The position numbers and the translations under genes were made by a program. Of a stretch of DNA of 31,144 bases, positions 22,436 to 29,267 are shown in pieces. This DNA comes from DASQGA01 sp035535315 (GTDB lineage: Bacteria > Actinomycetota > Thermoleophilia > Gaiellales > Gaiellaceae): the NCBI GenBank assembly GCA_035535315.1, contig DATLQD010000169.1, positions 1 through 31,144 of the forward strand. Reading direction: 5' to 3'. Numbering within the stretch: position 1 is the first letter of the stretch; every line of letters begins with the position of its first letter. The notes beneath the pieces were generated by a model, which was not told where the DNA came from, ran no database searches, and worked only from the letters and a program-made list of their open reading frames with translations.

Positions 22436-23418
22436 CACCGCAACAGAAAGCCTTCGCCGAGTGGATCGTCCGCCTCGAGCACGAATTCGTGCGAGCCGGT
22501 GCGATGCGCGGAGCCCGCGATCTCGGTTACGACCGCCCGGCGTCCCGCGAAGTTCACGTGCTCGATGATCCTGGCCTCGAACTCGGTGCCGATCACACTG
22601 CGATGGAGAAGCGTCCGGTCGGTTCCGAGCAGCGCCAGGCGGGCTGACGTGCCGCTTCCGCACGGGGACCGGTCGACCTCCCCGTCAGCGAACACCGTCA
22701 CGTTCCGCTGGACGATCCGGCCTTCGTCCTCCCCCTCGTCCTGCCAGAAGATGACGCCGTAGATGTCGCGGATGTCCGGTGCCTCGGGGTGCACGAACTC
22801 CCTCTGGGCTTCGAGCTCGCGCTTGACGTCTCGCCCCAGCTCGATGAGAGCAGGCACGTTCGCAGGCTCGACCTGAAGACCCAAAGCGCTCGTATCCACG
22901 GATCCGTAGAAGGCCCCGCCGTATGCGACGTCCGCGACCACGCCCGCGGCCTCCAGGCCCGTTGCCTCGACCCAGGCCGGGATGTTCCGGAACGCGGCCC
23001 CGGTCGCTCGCCCGTCGGCAACCGTGACCGCCACCGGCAAGCGTCCGGACGGAACGTCGAGCGTTAGACGGGTCTCGGGCTCGATCGACGGCACCATCCC
23101 GGTCTCGACGGCGGCCGTGGCGAGCGCGATCGTGCCGTGCCCGCACGCGGTCGAGTAACCGGCGTTGTGGAAGAAAAGCACTCCGAGGTCGGCGCCCTGG
23201 TCCTCGGGCTCAGTCACGAAGCAGCCGTACATGTCGGCGTGGCCCCGGGGTTCGTAGACCAGGAGCTTGCGGACCCGCTCGAGGTGCTCCTGCGCCCAGC
23301 GGCGCTTCTCGAGGATGGTGTGGCCCGGGATCGGAGGGACGCCGCCGGTCACGATCCGGAACGGCTCGCCGGCAGTGTGGTAGTCGGTCGCCGTCACGAC
23401 GAGGAGCTGGCCGGCCAC
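22432..23418 (-). CDS. Proline racemase / 4-hydroxyproline 2-epimerase family enzyme
   Basis: A 328-residue protein of the proline racemase family. Both catalytic cysteines are present: Cys92 in STACGHGTIAL and Cys253 in RSPCGSGTSARLA. A two-Cys active site fits racemase or epimerase activity; the related trans-3-hydroxyproline dehydratases lack one of the two. Conserved HTAGEP and GHADMYGCF blocks are also seen. It may act on proline or hydroxyproline isomers. Start GTG 23418 follows a TAGTCT -10 box by 6 nt with no Shine-Dalgarno site; it lies 17 bp after the decarboxylase stop, so it could be read both from its own promoter and as an operon tail. Convergent with otsB. Confidence 0.88.
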   Translation of the reverse strand: MAGQLLVVTATDYHTAGEPFRIVTGGVPPIPGHTILEKRRWAQEHLERVRKLLVYEPRGHADMYGCFVTEPEDQGADLGVLFFHNAGYSTACGHGTIALATAAVETGMVPSIEPETRLTLDVPSGRLPVAVTVADGRATGAAFRNIPAWVEATGLEAAGVVADVAYGGAFYGSVDTSALGLQVEPANVPALIELGRDVKRELEAQREFVHPEAPDIRDIYGVIFWQDEGEDEGRIVQRNVTVFADGEVDRSPCGSGTSARLALLGTDRTLLHRSVIGTEFEARIIEHVNFAGRRAVVTEIAGSAHRTGSHEFVLEADDPLGEGFLLRC

Positions 23419-23424
23419 GCTACG

Positions 23425-23430
23425 AGACTA
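23425..23430 (-). promoter_or_regulatory. Candidate -10 box for the leaderless proline-racemase-family gene
   Basis: TAGTCT on the minus strand ends 6 nt before the GTG at 23418, in the 17-bp gap after the decarboxylase gene. Confidence 0.45.
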
Positions 23431-23435
23431 ACCAG

Positions 23436-24761
23436 CTACTCGCTCGACCCATCTGCGGCCGCCTCACGGAGCACCGCCCAGGCGCGCTCGACGTCCTCCG
23501 CCGTCGTCCGGAGATTCCCGACCGCCAGCCGGAGCACGATTCGGTCGCGCAGCACTGTAGGCGAGAAAAACACCTCGCCCGTGGCGTTCGCTCGCTCAAC
23601 AATCGCCTGGTTCTCCTCATCGGAGGCTTCCCGTCGAAAACACACGACCGAGAAGGGAACGGGGGCGACGACTTCCCAGCCGGGCTCCGCCTCCACCCAC
23701 GAAGCGAAGAGCTGTGCGAGGCGCACGTGCTCCCGGATCCGCTCCTGGAGGCCGGAGCGGCCGTAGCAGCGAATCACAGCCCAGAGCTTCAGCGCGCGAA
23801 AGCGGCGGCCCAGGGCCGGCCCGTAGTCCATGAGATTCGTCGCGTCTTCGTCACTTCGCAGGTACTCGGGCACGAGGCTGAACGCGCGGCGAAGCACCTC
23901 CGGGCGGCGGCTGAAGAGGCAGGAGCAGTCAACCGGCGTGAAGAGCCACTTGTGCGGGTTGACGACGACCGAGTCAGCACGCTCGCAGCCCTCGAGGGCC
24001 CAGCGGAGCTCTTCGCAGATCATCGCCGACCCTGCGTAGGCGGCGTCGACGTGGAGCCAGGCTCCTGCCTGCTCGGCCAGGTCGGCGATCTCGGGCACGG
24101 GATCGACGGAAGTCGTGGACGTGGTTCCGACCGTCGCTACGACGGCTCCCACCTGGGCGTCCTCGAGCGCCTCGGCAAGTGCGTCAGGGCGCATCCGGAA
24201 CTCATCGTCCACGGCCACTTTGCGAGCCTCCAAGCCGAGGATTCGGGCAGCCTTCTCGACCGAGGAGTGCGCCTGGTCGGAGCAGAGCACGACGCCGCCC
24301 GGGCGAAGCTCGCGGGCGGCCGCGAGCGCGGCGAGGGTCGAGGTGGACGCAGTGTCCTCGATGTGCCCGTGGAGCCCATCCGGAAGCCCCATGAGCTGTG
24401 CAACCCAGTCGAGCACGAGCTCCTCGAGCTCCGTCGCGGCCGGCGAGGTCCGCCACAGCATCGCGTTCACGTTCAGCGTCGCGGCGAGAAGCTCAGCAAG
24501 GATTCCAGGCTCGGAGCCGGAGATCGCGAAGTACGCGAAGAAGCGAGGATGGTTCCAGTGGGTGATGCCGGGCAAGAGGACGTCGTCGAGATCCTGAAGG
24601 ACGGCTGCGAACGGTTCCGGCTTGTCCGGAGGCGCGGCCGGCAGAGCCGCCCGGACAGCGCCGGGCTCCACGCGCGACAGCACCGGTAGCTGCCGAACCC
24701 CTTCCAGGTACCGGGCCGCCCACTCGAGTGCGGCAGCCCCGTCGGCGCGAAAGTCGCTCAT
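23436..24761 (-). CDS. PLP-dependent aromatic-L-amino-acid decarboxylase family protein
   Basis: A 441-residue group II PLP decarboxylase. Seen: the conserved THWNHPRFFAYF near residue 67, the His165 of SDQAHSSVEKAA that stacks on PLP, HVDAAYAGSA, and Lys261 in NPHKWLFTPVDCS that binds PLP. The order DTASTSTLAALAAAR is typical of the bacterial group. Candidate substrates are tryptophan, tyrosine, phenylalanine or DOPA, giving aromatic amines, which is of interest beside an aromatic-catabolic island, though it lies 8 kb away. The ATG at 24761 overlaps the polX stop (ATGA), so both come from one mRNA. Specificity cannot be read from the sequence. Confidence 0.92.
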   Translation of the reverse strand: MSDFRADGAAALEWAARYLEGVRQLPVLSRVEPGAVRAALPAAPPDKPEPFAAVLQDLDDVLLPGITHWNHPRFFAYFAISGSEPGILAELLAATLNVNAMLWRTSPAATELEELVLDWVAQLMGLPDGLHGHIEDTASTSTLAALAAARELRPGGVVLCSDQAHSSVEKAARILGLEARKVAVDDEFRMRPDALAEALEDAQVGAVVATVGTTSTTSVDPVPEIADLAEQAGAWLHVDAAYAGSAMICEELRWALEGCERADSVVVNPHKWLFTPVDCSCLFSRRPEVLRRAFSLVPEYLRSDEDATNLMDYGPALGRRFRALKLWAVIRCYGRSGLQERIREHVRLAQLFASWVEAEPGWEVVAPVPFSVVCFRREASDEENQAIVERANATGEVFFSPTVLRDRIVLRLAVGNLRTTAEDVERAWAVLREAAADGSSE

Positions 24762-26473
24762 CTGTTCAGCAGCTTCTTCGCCTCGGCCCACGGCCTGGAA
24801 TTCACGACGTCGGCGGCAGACACCCAGCCCCGGCGGGCCTGCGCCACCCCGAGCTCGAGTGCCTCGAGGTGGGCGACTTCATGGGCGTCCGTCGAGATCA
24901 CGAGCTTCACGCCCGCCTCTACCGCTGCCTTCGCGTTCACGTCCTTCAAGTCGAGGCGGTCCGCCTGGGAGTTGATCTCGAGAAAGGTGCCGGTCTCGAC
25001 GGCCCCGGCGAAGATCGCCTCCAGGTCGAGGTCGTAGGCTTCACGCCTGTTGATCTTTCGCCCCGTCGGATGGCCGATGCAATCAACGTGGGGGTTCTCC
25101 ATGGCCGCGAGCACGCGCTTCGTTAGCTCGTCCCGACTCGCATCGAAGCCGCCGTGGATCGACGCCATCACCCAGTCCCGGGCCGCGAGCGTCTCATCGT
25201 CCATGTCGACCGTCCCATTCCTTCGGATGTCGACCTCGACCCCGGAGAGGATCGTCAGCCCGGAGAGCCGCTTCGCGAGGTCGGCAATCTCCTCCGCCTG
25301 ACGCTCGAGCCTGCCCTCGCGGAGGCGCTTGGCATGGTCGCAGATCGCGATGTACTTTCGCCCGAGCGCTGCGGCCGTCCCCGCCATGTCCTCGAGTGTG
25401 TCACGGCCGTCAGACCAGTCCGTGTGCATGTGCAGGTCGCCCTGGAGGTCGGCGAGCTCGACCAGCTCGGGCAGCGTCCCCTCACGGGCGGCCTCGAGCT
25501 CGCCGCGATTCTCCCGAAGCTCGGGCGGGATCCAGGCGTAGCCAAGCCGGGCGTAGAGCTCGTCTTCTCCGGCCGCGTGGAAGACCTCCTCCGTCTCGAC
25601 GTCCGTCACGCCGTACTCGGAGACCGATAGCCCGCGGCGGACGGCCTCCTCTCGGAGTGCAACGTTGTGGGCCTTCGAGCCGGTGAAGTGCTGGAGCAGG
25701 TTGCCGTAGCTCTCGGGTGGGACGACGCGGAGGTCGAACCGGAAGCCGTCGTGCGAGACCACGGTCGCCTTCGTCGGTCCGTGCGCCGCGACCTCGAGCA
25801 CCCAGTGAAGCTCGACGAAGTAGGCGGTCAGCGCCGCGGGGTCCGTGGCCGTCGCGATCAGGTCGAGATCGCGGACTGTTTCACAGCGCCGTCGAACGCT
25901 TCCGGCCTCAGAAACCCGCTGGGAGGCAGGATGAGCTCGGAGCGCCTCCAGCGCCTGGGCAACGGCGGGAAGCGCCCGGCCGAGGAGCGTCTTTCGCTCC
26001 AGCTTCGCCTTCGGAGCCGCCAGTGCCTTCAGCACCTTCTCCTCGGTCTTCGGCCCGAGGCCCGAGAGCTCTCGCAGTCGTCCCTGCTCCGCCGCGGCCT
26101 TCAGATCCGCCGCGGATTCAACGCCGAGGTCGGTCCAGAGCTTCCTGGCCGTCTTGGGCCCGAGTCCAGGCACGTGCATGACCTCGACGAGGCCGCCGGG
26201 GAGCCGGGCGCGGAGCTTCGCAAGAGCCTGGAGGTCCCCGGTCTCGGACAGCTCGACAATCTTCGCCGCGATCGTGCCGCCGACGCCCGGGATCTGGGTC
26301 GCCTTCCCCTCCAGAGCCAGGCGCGCCACCGGTGCCGCGGAGTCACGGATCCTGGTCGCTGCCCGGCGGTAGGCGGCAAGCCGAAACGAGTCGGCCCCGT
26401 CGAGCTCGAGGAGGTCGGCGAGATACTCGAGGCGGTCCGCGAGCTCGGAGTTCGGGGGCAGGGCCCGGGCCAC
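24758..26473 (-). CDS. polX: DNA polymerase/3'-5' exonuclease PolX with PHP domain
   Basis: A 571-residue family X polymerase in the usual bacterial layout. N-terminal helix-hairpin-helix repeats (IPGVGGTIAAK, VPGLGPKTARK, LSGLGPKTEEK), the nucleotidyltransferase site with GSVRRR and Asp202, Asp204 and Asp247 (FRFDLRV), then a C-terminal PHP domain from about residue 344 with H348-x-H350 (DLHMHTDWSDG) and further His/Asp ligands (ICDH, GHPTGR, STDAH). All catalytic residues are kept, so both gap-filling polymerase and nuclease activities are likely; it acts in base-excision repair. Start GTG 26473 is preceded by a leaderless-type -10 (TATCAT). Coupled to the downstream decarboxylase gene by ATGA, an unexpected pairing. 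Confidence 0.94.
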   Translation of the reverse strand: MARALPPNSELADRLEYLADLLELDGADSFRLAAYRRAATRIRDSAAPVARLALEGKATQIPGVGGTIAAKIVELSETGDLQALAKLRARLPGGLVEVMHVPGLGPKTARKLWTDLGVESAADLKAAAEQGRLRELSGLGPKTEEKVLKALAAPKAKLERKTLLGRALPAVAQALEALRAHPASQRVSEAGSVRRRCETVRDLDLIATATDPAALTAYFVELHWVLEVAAHGPTKATVVSHDGFRFDLRVVPPESYGNLLQHFTGSKAHNVALREEAVRRGLSVSEYGVTDVETEEVFHAAGEDELYARLGYAWIPPELRENRGELEAAREGTLPELVELADLQGDLHMHTDWSDGRDTLEDMAGTAAALGRKYIAICDHAKRLREGRLERQAEEIADLAKRLSGLTILSGVEVDIRRNGTVDMDDETLAARDWVMASIHGGFDASRDELTKRVLAAMENPHVDCIGHPTGRKINRREAYDLDLEAIFAGAVETGTFLEINSQADRLDLKDVNAKAAVEAGVKLVISTDAHEVAHLEALELGVAQARRGWVSAADVVNSRPWAEAKKLLNR

Positions 26474-26479
26474 CCGGCG

Positions 26480-26485
26480 ATGATA
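26480..26485 (-). promoter_or_regulatory. Candidate -10 box for the leaderless polX-decarboxylase operon
   Basis: TATCAT on the minus strand, 6 nt before the GTG at 26473. Its last base pair is the first base of the start codon of the divergent glycosyltransferase gene. Confidence 0.5.
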
Positions 26486-27216
26486 TGCGGGTGCGGCTCG
26501 TCCTCTGCCTGCCTACCTACAACGAGATCCAGAACCTCGAGCCGATGGTGCGTGCGCTCGGCGAGATCTTCGCGCGCGAGGCCCTCGACGGCCGCGTGCT
26601 CGTGATCGACGACGCCTCTCCGGACCGCACCGGCGAGCTGGCGGACCGGCTGGCGACAGAGCTTCAGTACGTCGATGTGCTCCACCGGAAGGCGAAGCAA
26701 GGCCTCGGCCCCGCCTACATCGCCGGCTTTCGGCGCGCGCTGGCTGAGGGCGCAGAACTCATCATGGAGATGGACTGCGACTTCTCACACGCCCCAGACG
26801 ACGTGCCGCGACTCGTCCGGGAGGCGAGCCGAGCAGACCTCGTGATCGGTTCACGCTACGTCCGCGGCGGGCGAGTAGAGAACTGGGGAGCCGGCCGCCG
26901 TCTGGTGAGCCGTGCCGGTTCGGTCTACGCACGGCTCGTCCTCGGGATCGACGTCCGCGACCTCACAGGTGGGTTCAAGTGCTTCCGCCGGGTCGTCCTC
27001 GAGACGATCGACCTGGATTCGGTCTCGTCCCTCGGCTACACCTTCCAGGTCGAGACCACATACCGTGCGCTCCTCGCCGGGTTCCGGGTCGAGGAGGTCC
27101 CGATTGCCTTCTCGGACCGGGAAGTGGGCGGGTCGAAGATGACGAAGAGGATCGTCGCGGAGGCCGTCTGGCGCATCCCGGCGCTCCGCTTCGCGGCCAT
27201 GCGTGGCCGTCTTTGA
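26485..27216 (+). CDS. Polyprenol-phosphate mannosyltransferase (DPM1/Ppm-like GT2)
   Basis: A 243-residue GT2 glycosyltransferase of the dolichol/polyprenol-phosphate mannose synthase type. Seen: CLPTYNEIQNL, the nucleotide-binding Asp42-Asp43 (VIDDASPDRTG), the DxD metal motif Asp97-Cys-Asp99 (MEMDCDFSH), GSRYVRGGRVENWG, and DLTGGFKCFRR. It moves mannose from GDP-mannose to polyprenyl phosphate at the inner membrane; the lipid-linked sugar then feeds protein O-mannosylation or envelope glycan assembly. There is no C-terminal membrane domain, as in the soluble DPM1 type. Start: ATG 26485, which begins right at the conserved strand. The gap to the divergent polX start is only 11 bp, so its promoter must lie within polX. 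trxA follows 19 bp downstream. Confidence 0.9.
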   Translation: MRVRLVLCLPTYNEIQNLEPMVRALGEIFAREALDGRVLVIDDASPDRTGELADRLATELQYVDVLHRKAKQGLGPAYIAGFRRALAEGAELIMEMDCDFSHAPDDVPRLVREASRADLVIGSRYVRGGRVENWGAGRRLVSRAGSVYARLVLGIDVRDLTGGFKCFRRVVLETIDLDSVSSLGYTFQVETTYRALLAGFRVEEVPIAFSDREVGGSKMTKRIVAEAVWRIPALRFAAMRGRL

Positions 27217-27223
27217 CCCTGGG

Positions 27224-27229
27224 TATAGT
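27224..27229 (+). promoter_or_regulatory. Candidate -10 box for leaderless trxA
   Basis: TATAGT followed by 6 nt and the ATG at 27236. No Shine-Dalgarno site. It sits in the 19-bp gap after the mannosyltransferase gene. Confidence 0.55.
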
Positions 27230-27235
27230 GATTTC

Positions 27236-27571
27236 ATGGCAGCTCTTACTGAAGTCACCGACGCCACCTTCGAGCAGGAGGTAACCCAATCCGACCGCCC
27301 CGTCGTGGTCGACTTCTGGGCCCCCTGGTGCGGCCCTTGCCGCGTGATCGGCCCGATCCTCGAGGACATGGCCGCGCAACACGGCGATCGCGTCACCTTC
27401 ACGAAGCTGAACGTCGACGACAACCCCCAGGTGGCGGGTCGCTTCAACGTGCTGTCGATTCCCACGGTGATCCTCTTCGAGAACGGCGAGCCGCAAGAGA
27501 CTGTGATCGGCGCGCGCTCCAAGAGCCATTACGAGGGTGCCTGGGAACGCTGGCTGAATAACGCCGCCTAA
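27236..27571 (+). CDS. trxA: Thioredoxin
   Basis: A 111-residue thioredoxin with the redox pair Cys32/Cys35 in APWCGPCRV, the buried Asp of VVDFWAP, and the cis-proline loop IPTVILF. It reduces protein disulfides in the cytosol with electrons from thioredoxin reductase. Start ATG 27236 (MAALTEVTD) matches the usual length; an in-frame ATG at 27203 would overlap the upstream gene. Preceded by a leaderless-type promoter and followed at once by a stem-loop terminator. Confidence 0.96.
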   Translation: MAALTEVTDATFEQEVTQSDRPVVVDFWAPWCGPCRVIGPILEDMAAQHGDRVTFTKLNVDDNPQVAGRFNVLSIPTVILFENGEPQETVIGARSKSHYEGAWERWLNNAA

Positions 27572-27596
27572 CCCGCTCAGAAGAGCGGGTGGGTTT
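27571..27596. terminator. Rho-independent-type terminator between trxA and thiL
   Basis: ACCCGCTC-AGAA-GAGCGGGT is a perfect 8-bp stem with a 4-nt loop, followed by GGGTTTAT on the plus strand. It begins on the last base of the trxA stop codon and ends beside the thiL stop, so it can end both convergent transcripts, more strongly for trxA. Confidence 0.7.
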
Positions 27597-28470
27597 ATCC
27601 GAAGTGGGTCCAGCCGTCGACCTCGAGCGTCCGGCCGTCGCGCCTGATCTCGGCCCCCGTACCCTCCTCGCAACGGCCCACGATCGTGAAGCCTGACGCC
27701 TCGGCGTCCTCGGGTGCCAGAGCGGCGAGGAGCTCGTAGTCCTCGCCGAGCGCCCAGAAGGGATCGTCACCGACCTCATCGAGGCGGGGCGCCAGGGGCA
27801 GGCGCTCGACCTCGATCACCAGTTTGCAGCCTGACCGCTCGGCGATCCGTGCGGCGTCGCTCGCGATGCCGTCGGAGAGATCCATGAGGGCGTGCGCAAC
27901 CAGGCCGAGCCGACGGCCGGCGTCCGTTCGGATCGGTGGGCGGTTGTGCATCCGGACGAGCTCGTCGAATCCGAGGAGGCCGAGTTCCAGCACCCGGAGC
28001 CCCGCTGCTGAGCCGCCGAGAGGCCCGGTGACGACGAGCGCATCGCCAGGGCGAGCCCCGCCTCGGCCGGGCACCCGCTCGCTTCGTCCGAGCGCGGTCA
28101 CCCCCAGGGTGAGAACAGGCGCAACGCTCGTGTCACCGCCGGCGAGGGAAACGCCCGGTTCGTTCAGGCCTTCGTAGAGCTCGAGCACATCGTCAGCGTC
28201 CGTCTCGGCAGGAGCCGCCAGCGTCACGAGCAGGGCTTCGGGCTCGGCGGCCATTGCGGCCAGGTCGCTCAGATTCACGGCCGCCGCCTTGTAGCCGAGG
28301 TCTCGCCAGGACGTCCATTCGCGACGGAAATGGACGCCCTCGACGAGAACGTCCTGCGTGGCGACGCGACCCCCGTCGAGCACCGCGCCGTCGTCTGCGA
28401 TCCGCTCTGCCAGTCCTCGCCGCTCGAGCTCCCGCAGGAGCCCAAGCTCACCCAGCTCGCTGAGTCGCAA
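27595..28470 (-). CDS. thiL: Thiamine-monophosphate kinase
   Basis: A 291-residue ATP-dependent kinase of the PurM/SelD fold that makes thiamine diphosphate from thiamine monophosphate. Seen: GLLRELERRGL, DDGAVLDGG, QDVLVEGVHFRREW (Mg site; Gln before the Asp where Thr is common), NLSDLAAMAAEP, LAGGDTSVAP, VTGPLGGSAAGL, MDLSDGIASDAARIAERSG and GEDYELLAAL, which is the full family set. The start is a TTG at 28470 giving MRLSELGELG, overlapping the end of thiD by 23 bp; no ATG or GTG in a suitable place exists. This deep overlap suggests translation linked to thiD. Confidence 0.9.
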   Translation of the reverse strand: MRLSELGELGLLRELERRGLAERIADDGAVLDGGRVATQDVLVEGVHFRREWTSWRDLGYKAAAVNLSDLAAMAAEPEALLVTLAAPAETDADDVLELYEGLNEPGVSLAGGDTSVAPVLTLGVTALGRSERVPGRGGARPGDALVVTGPLGGSAAGLRVLELGLLGFDELVRMHNRPPIRTDAGRRLGLVAHALMDLSDGIASDAARIAERSGCKLVIEVERLPLAPRLDEVGDDPFWALGEDYELLAALAPEDAEASGFTIVGRCEEGTGAEIRRDGRTLEVDGWTHFG

Positions 28471-29242
28471 GGCCGAAGACGTCGACGGGCCCCGAGCCGG
28501 AACCGATCTCGGTGAGGCCGGAACGGACGGCCTCGGTGGCGACGCGGGCCGCTGCACGAGCAGCCTCGTCGAGACTCTCACCGCGCGCGAGAAAGGCGGC
28601 CAGGCTCGCCGAGTGCGTGCAGCCGGCCCCGTGCGTTGCCTCCTCCGCGTAGCGTTCGACCGGAATCGGCGTGTGGCGCTCGCCGTCGAAGAGCCAGTCC
28701 ACTGCATCGGCACCGTGCCCGCCTGTGACGACCACCGCGGGCGCGCCGAGCGCGTGGATCCGCTCGGCGAGGTCCGCTCGGTCAGCCTCGTCGGAATAGG
28801 GAACCTCGGCAAGCGCACAGGCTTCGTGGAGGTTCGGTGTCACGACCGTGGCGAGTGGAAAGAGCCTGCCCTTCAGGGTCTCGACAGCATCGTCCTGGAG
28901 AAGCTTCGGGCCCGCCGCGGCCACCATGACCGGATCGACGACGAGCGGAACGGGGTGCGCCTCGAGATAGGCGGCGACCGTCTCGACGATCCGAAGGGAG
29001 AACAACATCCCCGTCTTCGCGGCGTCGACCCCGATGTCCGTGAAGATCGCGTCGAGCTCAGCGCGGATGAACTCCGTCGGAGCCTCGTGGACGGCCGCTA
29101 CCTCGACGGTGTTCTGGGCAGTCAGGGCCACGATCGCGCTCATGCCATGGCAGCCGAGCCGGGCAAACGCCTTCAGATCGGCCTGGATCCCGGCGCCCCC
29201 GCCCGAATCGGAGGCCGCGATCGTAAGACAGCGAGGCACCAC
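28448..29242 (-). CDS. thiD: Hydroxymethylpyrimidine/phosphomethylpyrimidine kinase
   Basis: A 264-residue ribokinase-fold enzyme that phosphorylates HMP and HMP-phosphate in thiamine synthesis. Seen: IAASDSGGGAGIQADLKAF near residue 8, KTGML, VVDPVMVA, the TPNLHEA block, VVVTGGHG and the ATHGAGCTHSASLAAFLARG anion hole with the catalytic residue region GAGCTHS (Gly-x-Gly-Cys where many have GTGCT). Two neighbouring GTGs (29242, 29239) are possible starts. The 25-bp gap to the divergent helicase is too short to hold a TPP riboswitch, and none is seen. Operon with thiL. Confidence 0.93.
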   Translation of the reverse strand: MVPRCLTIAASDSGGGAGIQADLKAFARLGCHGMSAIVALTAQNTVEVAAVHEAPTEFIRAELDAIFTDIGVDAAKTGMLFSLRIVETVAAYLEAHPVPLVVDPVMVAAAGPKLLQDDAVETLKGRLFPLATVVTPNLHEACALAEVPYSDEADRADLAERIHALGAPAVVVTGGHGADAVDWLFDGERHTPIPVERYAEEATHGAGCTHSASLAAFLARGESLDEAARAAARVATEAVRSGLTEIGSGSGPVDVFGLATQRAG

Positions 29243-29251
29243 GGGGACCCG

Positions 29252-29257
29252 AGGCTA
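29252..29257 (-). promoter_or_regulatory. Candidate -10 box for thiD-thiL
   Basis: TAGCCT on the minus strand, 9 nt before the first GTG (29242), slightly longer than at the other leaderless genes. It shares the TA at 29256-29257 with the helicase -10 box. Confidence 0.35.
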
Positions 29258-29261
29258 CCAT
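29256..29261 (+). promoter_or_regulatory. Candidate -10 box for the leaderless helicase gene
   Basis: TACCAT followed by 6 nt and the ATG at 29268. No Shine-Dalgarno site. Confidence 0.45.
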
Positions 29262-29267
29262 CGCCCC

